From positions 1-64,000 of the forward strand of contig CALIDI010000023.1 in NCBI GenBank assembly GCA_938023035.1: a DNA stretch of 64,000 bases, in the 5' to 3' direction. This stretch comes from an uncultured Leptolyngbyaceae cyanobacterium. GTDB lineage: Bacteria; Cyanobacteriota; Cyanobacteriia; Leptolyngbyales; Leptolyngbyaceae. The position numbers and the translations under genes are program-made. The first letter of the stretch is position 1. Every line of letters begins with the position of its first letter. The notes below the pieces were generated by a model that made no database searches, was not told where the DNA came from, and saw only the letters and a list, made by a program, of their open reading frames with translations. Positions 53,266 to 61,558 of this stretch are shown one piece after another.

Positions 53266-54897
53266 ATGGCACATGGTATTACAAGCTACTGCAACCAATG
53301 CGAGGACTGTATACCTCAATGTCCTCAGGATGCGATTAAACGGGAGGGCGCTGTTCTCTGGATTGACCCTACCCTGTGTAACGACTGTGTTGGTTATGCC
53401 CCTGAACCGCAATGTGTGACGAACTGTCCGATTGAGCATCCACCCGTGCCCTTACAAGCTAAAAAGGGGCGTTGCCGCACCACTAGTCGCACTCTTCCAA
53501 GTCCTAGCCTGTTTGCTAATACTCGAAGCAGCCGCTTTGCTTCTGCAATTGTCGTCTGGGAAGCCTGTAACATTTTGGCCCAGCGGCAGTCTCTGCCTTG
53601 GAAGCTAGATGCCACGGGTCAGCTTTACTATGAGCGCCAGGTTGGCAGTGGACGAGGAAGGCTCACCTTTCGTCTGGGAAAAACCTTTGCTTCCGAAGAT
53701 TCTGGGATTCTGGATGGTGCGATCGCTCAAGCAGAGCTAGCGAGTTGGGATGTGCGAGCGGCTTGCCTGCATCTGATTTACGCCGCCCACGCGATCGCCC
53801 TGGATCAACCCTGGCAGCAGGAATTTATCATCAGCGATCGCCAAATTGAAGACTACCTAGGACTGGGCAAACGCAAAGACCTGAGCAAACTGGCAAAGCT
53901 CACCCTGATTAAAGACCTGGTGCAACAACCTTGTAAGCTACAGTTGGATATCCATTGGTTTCAGCAAGGTCGTGTGCCAGGCTTTTTGTTAGAGCGCAGC
54001 CAATTGTGGCATTTGCTAGAAATTCAACATCACTTCCAGGAAGATGACCAGGGCTGTCGGCACCTAGTTGGGTTGACCATTAGAGTCAAGGCAGGGGATT
54101 GGGCCAGATACTTTCTCAATCAGCAGGGAGTTCAAGAAGGCACCGCCTTTTACCAATACAGCAGTTTGCCCAAGTCACTCCTGTGGACGGTAACCAGCCT
54201 TTGGCAGCAGCATGAAGGGGCCTGTCGTATGCTGCTATGGCTATTGTTTAAAGTCAAAATGGGGAGTGAGCAGCGCCTGACGATACCAACGCTAATGCGC
54301 ATTGCCTACGGTGAGACCAGGGTATTGCAAGCAACAACTCACCGAGAAGAGCGAAAGCGATTGCTTCGGGCATTTGAAAGTGATTTAGAAGTGCTGAACC
54401 ACTACGGAATGAAGCCCGTTTTTGATCCAGTGACTTACCCACCCGAAATTCAACCCCTCTGGGCGAAATTGGCCGATCTCCCGGATGATGCAGAGGCAGC
54501 TTTGGAGTTTTGGACAAAGGATGGTAGTAGTGATCGGCGTTTGACAGATGCCGGGCCTCGGAACAAGTGGAGTCGCTTAATGCAAGCGCGCCTTTTATGT
54601 TTTGAGCTACCCTCTGATTGGGAAAGCCAATCTGCTCAGGCTGCTAAGAAAAAGGTGCGCAAATCTCAGCGCCAAGAAGTTATCCATACTTCGGTTGATA
54701 AATCTGCTTATAGTCGATCGCGCCTTTCGGGTGAGCAAATCAGCACGGCCAGACGGCGATTGCAGCTCAGCCAGCGGGCATTAGCCAACCACCTGGGAAA
54801 AAGTCAAAGCTGGGTCAGAGATATTGAAAAGGGGCGTTTGCAGGTGAGTTTGAAAGATCAACAACTGTTATTGAAGGTGTTAAGAGTTGCTTTATAG
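53266..54897 (+). CDS. CnfR/PatB-type Fe-S transcriptional regulator (copy 1)
   Basis: 543 residues. The N-terminus is a two-cluster ferredoxin domain: C9-x2-C12-x2-C15-x3-C19-P and C38-x2-C41-x8-C50-x3-C54-P. A large central domain (FASAIVVWEACNILAQRQSL to TYPPEIQPLWAKLADLPDDA) follows, and then an XRE-like helix-turn-helix at the C-terminus (ISTARRRLQLSQRALANHLG, KSQSWVRDIEKGRLQ). This architecture is that of CnfR/PatB, the regulator that turns on nif genes at low oxygen in Leptolyngbya and in heterocysts, the clusters serving as oxygen sensor. A second copy lies 2.5 kb downstream. No nif gene is in the window. Family call by motifs and order. Confidence 0.85.
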   Translation: MAHGITSYCNQCEDCIPQCPQDAIKREGAVLWIDPTLCNDCVGYAPEPQCVTNCPIEHPPVPLQAKKGRCRTTSRTLPSPSLFANTRSSRFASAIVVWEACNILAQRQSLPWKLDATGQLYYERQVGSGRGRLTFRLGKTFASEDSGILDGAIAQAELASWDVRAACLHLIYAAHAIALDQPWQQEFIISDRQIEDYLGLGKRKDLSKLAKLTLIKDLVQQPCKLQLDIHWFQQGRVPGFLLERSQLWHLLEIQHHFQEDDQGCRHLVGLTIRVKAGDWARYFLNQQGVQEGTAFYQYSSLPKSLLWTVTSLWQQHEGACRMLLWLLFKVKMGSEQRLTIPTLMRIAYGETRVLQATTHREERKRLLRAFESDLEVLNHYGMKPVFDPVTYPPEIQPLWAKLADLPDDAEAALEFWTKDGSSDRRLTDAGPRNKWSRLMQARLLCFELPSDWESQSAQAAKKKVRKSQRQEVIHTSVDKSAYSRSRLSGEQISTARRRLQLSQRALANHLGKSQSWVRDIEKGRLQVSLKDQQLLLKVLRVAL

Positions 54898-55010
54898 ATA
54901 ACTGGGCGCAGTTAAATTGAAGATAGTTTCGAAGATAGAGGGGGTGGAACCCTTTACCTGGCGGTTAGCTGGAGGCGAGATCCCATCTTTTCTTTTTACA
55001 ATTTACTAGT
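54898..55010 (+). repeat. Diverged R3-type repeat
   Basis: The stretch CTGGGCGCAGTTAAATTGAA then GGGGGTGGAACCCTTTACCT keeps the block order of the R3 copies but with many changes. It is followed by GGCATCAGTCTGCCTGCCCTCA, related to the flanks of R1 copy A. Confidence 0.45.
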
Positions 55011-55125
55011 AGACGGAGGCATCAGTCTGCCTGCCCTCACCCCTATCCCCTTTTCCTGCCCCGCAGTTTTGTCTTTTTTGGGGGTTATCTGATGCTGCTT
55101 ATATCTATGATTTTTAAACCTGACT

Positions 55126-56031
55126 TTACTCAGAATCCTTTATTGGAGGAACGCCCTCCTCCAATAGGGCTTCTAGCTCGCTCAGCAAAGCCCGAGCTTG
55201 GGGCCATCGTTGCGGGTCTTCCCATAACTTTGCCTTCACTAGCCGTCGATAGAGATTTGTGACTGTTGCTTTAGGGGATTGAGACTCTGACTGCAATCTG
55301 ACTGTTTGAACGTAAGAGCGAATCTGATTGAGTGAAAAGTTCTCCTCGATCGCCTGATTGAGCAAAGCCTGGCGCTGGCTTTTATCTTTGAGACGCGCAA
55401 TCGCCAAGGCCTTAGTGTAAGCAATTTTGCCGCCGCGAATCGCATCTAAAATCTCTTTAGGCAAGTTCAGCAAGGGGAGTCGATTACAAGTAAATGAGAG
55501 CCAGCTCATTAGCCCTAAATCTTGAAAAACAGACTGAATCTTTTGCGCTTGCTCCGCTCTGAAATTAGGAATGACGTTATTCCTAAGTGTGCCTTGCTTA
55601 TCAAAAGTATTTTTCATTTGGTAAAGCAAGGCTGGAATTGCTTCTACAGGCAGCTTTAGCTTAGCGGCGAGGAGTTGTAATACACCCTCTGTTTCCTCAA
55701 TTGGGTTCAGATCCTCTCGTTGCAGATTTTCAATCAGCGCTAATTGAATCGCCTCTTCATCATTGAGTTGCCGAATAACAGCAGGAACCTCAGATAAACC
55801 TAGCTTCAGAGCCGCTCGATAGCGCCTTTCACCTGCTACGAGTTCATACTGATTCGCCTTCAGTGGACGCACTAGCAATGGCTCTAAAATGCCATGCTGC
55901 GCGATCGAATTGGCTAACTGGTCTAGTTTTTCTGGATCAAAATAATGACGTGGCTGCTCCCGTGTCTTGATAGATTTCAATGAAATCCATCGAGCAACAT
56001 CTTTTGTCTCTCGCCTGGTAGATTGCATCAT
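55126..56031 (-). CDS. ParB-family protein
   Basis: 301 residues from ATG 56031 with GGAGG 5 nt upstream. The ParB N-terminal domain is evident: QPRHYFDPEKLDQLANSIAQ, HGILEPLLVRPL, the CTP-box motif VAGERRYRAALKLGLSEVPA and ENLQREDLNPIEE. The central helix-turn-helix and a leucine-rich end follow. It is encoded without a ParA partner, between the two CnfR-type genes and against their direction. It may be a chromosomal ParB paralogue, a relic of a plasmid or island, or a regulator of the noc type. No parS-like site was recognised. Confidence 0.88.
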   Translation of the reverse strand: MMQSTRRETKDVARWISLKSIKTREQPRHYFDPEKLDQLANSIAQHGILEPLLVRPLKANQYELVAGERRYRAALKLGLSEVPAVIRQLNDEEAIQLALIENLQREDLNPIEETEGVLQLLAAKLKLPVEAIPALLYQMKNTFDKQGTLRNNVIPNFRAEQAQKIQSVFQDLGLMSWLSFTCNRLPLLNLPKEILDAIRGGKIAYTKALAIARLKDKSQRQALLNQAIEENFSLNQIRSYVQTVRLQSESQSPKATVTNLYRRLVKAKLWEDPQRWPQARALLSELEALLEEGVPPIKDSE

Positions 56032-57352
56032 TACGACCTCCGGTATCCCGATAAAACTCAATCGTCAACCAAGCGATCGCCACTCCACAGCACCTGTGAC
56101 GCCACCATAGGGGGTTAACACTTCAAGACCAATAGACTTCAACTAAACTTTTCAGCAGCCTCAGACATAACGTATCTGTCCTACTGTACTAGCTGTTTTT
56201 CCTACCCTTGAAAGCATCAGTCAGGAGAGACAGCCTATTGATTTTAGAAAAGGGGCTAGGGGTTATCCCCCCTTAGTCACAGCACTACGTCTCTTCTAGC
56301 CCCAAAGCCATCTTTTTGGCGTTTAACCCTGTCTCACTAATTGCTTACATCACTTCTTTGCTTATATCAGATGTTCTGAGTCAACCAGCGGATTTTGTTC
56401 CTAAACAAATTGATTAGCTCCATTAAGGTTGCACTCATTGCTTCAAACTCTTACCTATACCGAATTCAAGTAAAAGGTGGAGTCAGGGTATTAGTATTCT
56501 CTGGCTTAAAAATGAGTCCTTATGGGGTAGGGAGCTAGCATTCTCAACAGAAATTTCTTGGGTGCCTGTCACTTTAGCCCTCACCCTTTTCTGGTATGCC
56601 CGGATTGCTCTAATCCCTCTCTCAATTTGGGAGGGGGACTTTGAGATGGCTCGGCTCCCCTTTTCCCAAGTTGGGAGAAGAAGCCAGGGGATGAGGACCT
56701 GCACAGGTGGCGTGCTCTCAATTTCTCCGGCGTGTCTGTCGTCGCAGATCCGCGATCGAAATTCTCACAAAAGACAAATCATAGAAACAGAACTTCGATC
56801 AATCAGTTAAAAGATTAAACCAGAACAGATCGAGGTATCATATTTGTCAACTCAAATCTTTCTAGGTTTATGACTCTGCCGAGCATTTTGAAAAAGATGT
56901 GTAAGAGCTGTATTGTAGAACGATTTAAAAATGATTAGTCATGCTGGTGGTCAAGGCAAAATCAGAATAGCAGGTTTAATCCAATAATTATTTGAGGAAT
57001 ATTTAAATTTTTCATTCTGACTAAAATAAATCTGTTAAATAGGTTTCAAAAAAGTAAGTAACGAGGAGAAAATCTTTCTAAAACAGTAAATTTTATTAAA
57101 ATTAGCTGATTATTCCTAAACTATTAAGACATCCTTTGATGGTTTCAAATGAACAAAAATAATATGATTCGCATATTAATAATAATTACACACATTCAAT
57201 AATTCTCTTGTTGAAAAGGCTTATTTGTGGATTAGTCCATAGAGATAAGTATACGTTTTTTGATGTGACTTTGGTCTTATTAAAAATGCTCTAATAATAG
57301 TTTCTGAACGAAAAGATAAGCTCATTGACAACTTTAAATTGATTAAGAAACT
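56032..57352. other. Long AT-rich intergenic region upstream of the second CnfR-type gene
   Basis: 1321 nt. It has R1 copy E (56561-56720), and from 56800 to 57350 is strongly AT-rich, with no gene and many ATTAAT-type runs. It probably contains a complex promoter for the regulator gene. The segment from about 56460 is related to 52350 onward. Confidence 0.6.
56561..56720 (+). repeat. MITE-like palindromic repeat R1, copy E
   Basis: 160 nt, the closest relative of copy D, sharing TATGCCCGGATT, CTCTAATCCCTCTCTCAATT and GGGAGGGGGACTTTGAGATG. Ends GGTGCCTGTCACTTT and AGGTGGCGTGCTC are decayed inverted repeats. Confidence 0.85.
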
Positions 57353-58981
57353 ATGGCCTATACAATTAGCAAGCTTTGCAACCAATGTGATGAGTGCTTA
57401 CCTCAATGCCCAACAGGCGCTATCAAGCAAGATGGTAAAAAGCTTTGGATTGATCCAATGTTATGCAATAACTGCGAGGGCTTTTATGATCAACCTTTAT
57501 GTGCATCACTCTGCTTAAGTGATGCACCAGTGCCTTTGCAGGCAAAAAAGGGACGCTGTCGGATTGATACCAAGGCCAACACCAGCCTCCAGTTATTTTC
57601 TAATAGGGAAACTCACTCTTTTGCCTCTGCAATTGTGATTTGGGAAGCCTGTAATGTGTTAACCCAGCGACAGTCTTTACCGTGGCAACTGGATCCGTCT
57701 GGTCATCTTTACTATCAGCGGCAAGTCGGTGGCGGAAGAGGCGAAGTTACACTTGTCGTCACCGATACTCCTGCCTTAGGGTTACCCATAGCTCTGAGCG
57801 GGGAAGCCGCTGAAACTGTTATCACAAGCTGGGATATACGGGCAGCATGTTTACATCTGATTTATGCTGCCCATGCGGCTTCTTTAGAGTGCGCTTGGGA
57901 ACAGACATTTACAATCAGCGATCGAGAAATTTCTGATTATCTCGGATTGGGCAAGCGCAAAGACTTGAGTAAACTAGCAAAACTAACCTTAATTAAAACT
58001 TTGGCCGAACAACCTTGCCAACTTCTCGTCACTGTTGACTGGTCAACTAAAGGAAGGTTCAAGCATATCCAACTTCCCCAGAGTCCTGTATGGCACTTGG
58101 TTGAAACGCAGCATCACTTTCAGGAAGATGATAGGGGGTGTAGGCATTTGACAGGTTTGACCTTTGTGATCAAAGCGGGGGCTTGGGCACAGTTTTTCTT
58201 AAATCGACAGGGTTCTAGGGAAGGCACAACGTTTTATCAATATGGAATATTGCCAAAGTCTTTGTTGATGCAGGTGATGAGTCGCTGGCAACAACATGAA
58301 GGGGGTGTTCGGATGATGCTATGGCTGCTATTCAAAACCCGTATGGGAGTTCAACAGCGGATTATGGTATCGACGTTGATGCGCATTGCCTATGGAGAGC
58401 AGCGGTTGAGTAAGGCTACTGCCCAACGCGAAGAGCGCAAGCGCTTGTTACGTTCATTTGAAAGCGATTTAGAGGTGCTGAATCACTACGGATTGAAACC
58501 CGTTTTTGATCCAGTGACTTATCCGCCCGAGATTCAACCCCTCTGGGCGAAATTGGCCGATCTCCCCGATGATGCAGAGGCGGCTTTGGAGTTTTGGACA
58601 AAGGATGGTAGCCAGGGACATCGTCTAACCGATGCAGCCCCACGGGATAAGTGGCCTCGGCTAATGCAAGCGCGCTTTTTATGTTTTGAGTTACCAGAAG
58701 ATTGGAAAAACCCATCAACTCCAGTCGCTCAGGGAAAGCTGAGCAAAAGCACACGCAAGGAGGTTTCTCACACGTCTATTGATAAGCCGAGTCAGGGGCG
58801 ATCGCGCCTTTCGGGTGAGCAGATCAGCACGGCCAGACGGCGATTGCAGCTCAGCCAGCGGGCATTAGCCAACCACCTGGGAAAAAGTCAAAGCTGGGTC
58901 AGAGATATTGAGAAGGGCCGTTTGCAGGTGAGTTTGAGAGATCAACAACTGTTATTAAAGGTGTTGGGTGAGGTTCTGTAA
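57353..58981 (+). CDS. CnfR/PatB-type Fe-S transcriptional regulator (copy 2)
   Basis: 542 residues, collinear with copy 1 and with all eight ferredoxin Cys at the same positions (9, 12, 15, 19, 38, 41, 50, 54). The N-terminal half has clearly diverged from copy 1 (for example CNNCEGFYDQPLCASLC against CNDCVGYAPEPQCVTNC), while the last 55 codons, carrying the helix-turn-helix, differ at only about five nucleotides. Both copies should therefore bind the same DNA but may respond at different oxygen or redox levels. The gene lies behind an AT-rich leader. Function by family: low-oxygen activation of nitrogen-fixation or related genes. Confidence 0.85.
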   Translation: MAYTISKLCNQCDECLPQCPTGAIKQDGKKLWIDPMLCNNCEGFYDQPLCASLCLSDAPVPLQAKKGRCRIDTKANTSLQLFSNRETHSFASAIVIWEACNVLTQRQSLPWQLDPSGHLYYQRQVGGGRGEVTLVVTDTPALGLPIALSGEAAETVITSWDIRAACLHLIYAAHAASLECAWEQTFTISDREISDYLGLGKRKDLSKLAKLTLIKTLAEQPCQLLVTVDWSTKGRFKHIQLPQSPVWHLVETQHHFQEDDRGCRHLTGLTFVIKAGAWAQFFLNRQGSREGTTFYQYGILPKSLLMQVMSRWQQHEGGVRMMLWLLFKTRMGVQQRIMVSTLMRIAYGEQRLSKATAQREERKRLLRSFESDLEVLNHYGLKPVFDPVTYPPEIQPLWAKLADLPDDAEAALEFWTKDGSQGHRLTDAAPRDKWPRLMQARFLCFELPEDWKNPSTPVAQGKLSKSTRKEVSHTSIDKPSQGRSRLSGEQISTARRRLQLSQRALANHLGKSQSWVRDIEKGRLQVSLRDQQLLLKVLGEVL

Positions 58982-59441
58982 GCCGGTAATGATGTACAAT
59001 TTCTAAACCTGTACCATTCTGGACTTTGGAGGCGTGGTGAGCTTGTGGGACGATCAGCGATTTTGGATAGCAGAAGCCCCGCCACACCAAAGGGTTAGTC
59101 ATATATCTATCGTATTCTCTATTTTAGGCGGTATCGCTGTCGCGATGCGGGTCAAAGCACCCTTGGCATTCATGAATCAGAATACTTCGGACAGTTTTTG
59201 TGAAAATGCTGAAAACTCTTGCCACGGGGTCAGATTTAGCCCTCACCCTAAATCCCTCTCCCAAACAGGGAGAGGGACTTTAACTTGGCTCCCCTTCTCG
59301 CAACCAGGGAAAAGGAGCATAGCCCTGACGGGCATTCGAGTAGGGGGATGAGGGAGGTTTGGCACAAAAGTGTTCGGACTATTGAAATCGGTGTAATAGG
59401 GTCTTTTTGACCTTGGTTTTTATCCCCTGTCCATGGCTATC
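58982..59441. other. Intergenic region with an R1 repeat
   Basis: 460 nt between the second CnfR-type gene and the convergent cbiG-cobJ gene. It holds R1 copy F. Open frames at 58899-59102 and 59034-59351 have no start context or family and are not called. Confidence 0.5.
59239..59355 (+). repeat. MITE-like palindromic repeat R1, copy F
   Basis: GCCCTCACCCTAAATCCCTC to GGGGGATGAGGG. The inner parts are CCCAAACAGGGAGAGGGACT and CTCCCCTTCTCGCAACCAGG, and it includes CCCTGACGGGCATTCGAG, shared with copy B. Confidence 0.8.
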
Positions 59442-60884
59442 TCAATAGTGGCGCGGGGTATAAACCCACTGCTTTCCGTTGCTTTGCTGCACTATCCGAG
59501 TCTGGCTCGACCCAATCAAAATCACTGTGCGCATATCCGCGTCTTCTGTGACTAGCTGCACCAAAGGTTTAACCGTGACAGTTTGCCCGGGTCGCCCCAG
59601 GTTTCGGGCGAGAACGACGGGGGTTTGGGGCGATCGCCACTGCAATAACAAAGTTCTGGCTTGCTCTAACTGCCAGGTGCGTTGTTGAGAGAGGGGATTG
59701 TAGATCGCGATCGCAAAATCGGCTTGGGCGGCGGCTGTAAGCCGCTGCGCGATGACTTCCCAGGGTTTGAGAATATTTGAGAGCGAAATCACACAAAAAT
59801 CGTGCCCTAGGGGTGCGCCAATCTGGGCCGCTGCTGCCTGCATCGCCGAAATGCCGGGACAAACTTGAATCTCAACATCTTGCCAAGCTGGCTGTGCTTC
59901 TTGATCGAGAACCTCAAACAGAGCCGCCGCCATGCCATAAATACCTGGATCGCCGGAAGACATCAACACAACAGAGCGGCCAGTTGCCGCTAAATCCAGC
60001 GCCTGGCGTGCCCGATCTAACTCAACGCGGTTGTCTGACTCATGCCGTTGGGTGTGGGGCAGTCGCCAGGGTTCTGCCAGATCTAGGTAGGTTTTGTAGC
60101 CAACCCAGTCTGATGCGGTTTGCAGAATCGTTTTGACCTCTGGTGAAAGCCAAGCTGAGGAACCAGGGCCTATGCCGACGATCGCCAGTTTTTTAGAGTT
60201 TGGCTGCGGTTCTGATGGGTTCAATTGGTTATCACAATAATAGACGAGGCAATCCCTGCCCGGCTGGCAATCCAAGCATTCCTGTTGCTCAGCATCGAAT
60301 GAAACATCTGTCTTAGAAATGACCCGGATGGTTAGTTCCCCCTCTGTCGCAAAGGGAAGTCGGCTATTTTCTAGCCAGGGTGCCTGGCCAACCAGTCGTA
60401 CAGTCGCCCCCGCCAGCAGGTCTGCAATAAAGGATTTGGCATCGTCAGGGTTAGCCAGCCGATAGCCAGGAGGGGGAGCCAGCAGGGCTGTTTGAAAGCG
60501 TAAATCGCCACTGGTGGTAATGGCCGCCACAATCTGCAGCCCAGCAGCAACTTGGCGGGCCAGGTCATTGGCTCCCTGTAATCCTCCCAGTAGGGGCACC
60601 ACTGCACTGCCATCTTCCGCGATCGCCAAAACGGGTGGCTCCTGCCATTTACTATTCAGTAGTGGCGCTAGGGTGCGAATTAAAATACCAGCGGCGCACA
60701 CGCCCAAAATCGGGATTCCTGCTTGAAATAATTGCCGCAGGGTCTCTCCAAAGTGGATGTAGGAGATATCGACCCCAGTGGTGCGCCCCTTCAAGCCATA
60801 GAGAATCGCATCGGGCAAACTTGCCATCACTTTACGGGCTAGGGGCACCCCACCCTGGCTAAGAACCACGACTGCAATTGTCAT
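59442..60884 (-). CDS. cobJ: CbiG-type/precorrin-3B C17-methyltransferase fusion
   Basis: 480 residues. The first about 200 show the N-terminal and middle CbiG domains (AVVVLSQGGVPLARKVM, FQAGIPILGVCAAGILIRTL, VPLLGGLQGANDLARQVA), which open the lactone of cobalt-precorrin-5A. From about residue 232 follows a complete CobJ/CbiH methyltransferase (LAIVGIGPGSSAWLSPEV, VVLMSSGDPGIYGMAAAL, VCPGISAMQAAAAQIGAPLG). The C-terminal CbiG domain is not visible; a short Cys-containing linker (QQECLDCQPGRDCLVYYC) stands in its place, so the hydrolase part may be incomplete. It acts in B12 or pseudo-B12 synthesis. It starts 2 nt after the mrpB-like stop, so it is in the same transcript. Confidence 0.88.
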   Translation of the reverse strand: MTIAVVVLSQGGVPLARKVMASLPDAILYGLKGRTTGVDISYIHFGETLRQLFQAGIPILGVCAAGILIRTLAPLLNSKWQEPPVLAIAEDGSAVVPLLGGLQGANDLARQVAAGLQIVAAITTSGDLRFQTALLAPPPGYRLANPDDAKSFIADLLAGATVRLVGQAPWLENSRLPFATEGELTIRVISKTDVSFDAEQQECLDCQPGRDCLVYYCDNQLNPSEPQPNSKKLAIVGIGPGSSAWLSPEVKTILQTASDWVGYKTYLDLAEPWRLPHTQRHESDNRVELDRARQALDLAATGRSVVLMSSGDPGIYGMAAALFEVLDQEAQPAWQDVEIQVCPGISAMQAAAAQIGAPLGHDFCVISLSNILKPWEVIAQRLTAAAQADFAIAIYNPLSQQRTWQLEQARTLLLQWRSPQTPVVLARNLGRPGQTVTVKPLVQLVTEDADMRTVILIGSSQTRIVQQSNGKQWVYTPRHY

Positions 60885-60886
60885 TC

Positions 60887-61558
60887 CTACAATAGGCCTC
60901 GATAACGAATAAAAACCAGAATCGCAGCCCAGGAACCCAGGGCAACCTTAACCGCCACCAAAATGTTGAGAATTGGAATCACCCCACCACTAACAAAGGA
61001 GCCAGGAGTGCCGAGAGGAGGTTCTATCCCAACCAGCGTGAGCAGTGCCAGAATAATAAAGACCAACACCGAAACCTTTTCCCACAAGGCTGCCCGCCAG
61101 CGTTGATAAATGGCTTGCATCCACTCGGAGGGGGCCGTGATCGCTACTAGGCCGATCGCAGTGCCACCTGCAACTCCAGCGGCAAACCCACCGCCAGGGC
61201 TGAGATGCCCGCGAATGGCCAACTCGATGCTGACCAAGGCCGTGATCATGGCCCCTAAACGAGCTAGCACAATCGAAGGTGAATCGGTCACTTGATAGAT
61301 TTTGCCAAAGGGCTTCTCGTTAGCCAGTAGAAAATAGGCACCTAGAATCGCAATGGTAAAGACCACTACCTCAAAAATCGTATCGTAAAGGCGGTTTCTA
61401 AAGATAATGCCCGCTACCGCATTCGGCACACCAGTATCTTTGACGATCGCTTCTACAATAGAAATATCTGACAACTCTAGAGATTGTGTTGGGATTAGCA
61501 AAAACTTAATCACCAAAACAATCCCTGCGACCATATAGACCCACTTCATCCACTGCAT
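60887..61558 (-). CDS. mrpB: MnhB/MrpB-domain Na+/H+ antiporter subunit
   Basis: 223 residues from ATG 61558, which overlaps the upstream stop (TGATG). There are five to six membrane helices, and the MnhB domain is clear in RLGAMITALVSIELAIRGHL, SPGGGFAAGVAGGTAIGL and TPGSFVSGGVIPILNILVAV. An N-terminal helix block (KWVYMVAGIVLVIKFLLIPT) of the type often fused ahead of MnhB in cyanobacteria precedes it. It is part of the multi-subunit Mrp complex that exchanges Na+ for H+. Confidence 0.9.
   Translation of the reverse strand: MQWMKWVYMVAGIVLVIKFLLIPTQSLELSDISIVEAIVKDTGVPNAVAGIIFRNRLYDTIFEVVVFTIAILGAYFLLANEKPFGKIYQVTDSPSIVLARLGAMITALVSIELAIRGHLSPGGGFAAGVAGGTAIGLVAITAPSEWMQAIYQRWRAALWEKVSVLVFIILALLTLVGIEPPLGTPGSFVSGGVIPILNILVAVKVALGSWAAILVFIRYRGLL

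Noticed and set aside
58899-59351. Opposing frames after the second CnfR-type gene
   Set aside because: One overlaps the regulator's 3' end and the other reads through an R1 repeat; no family features.
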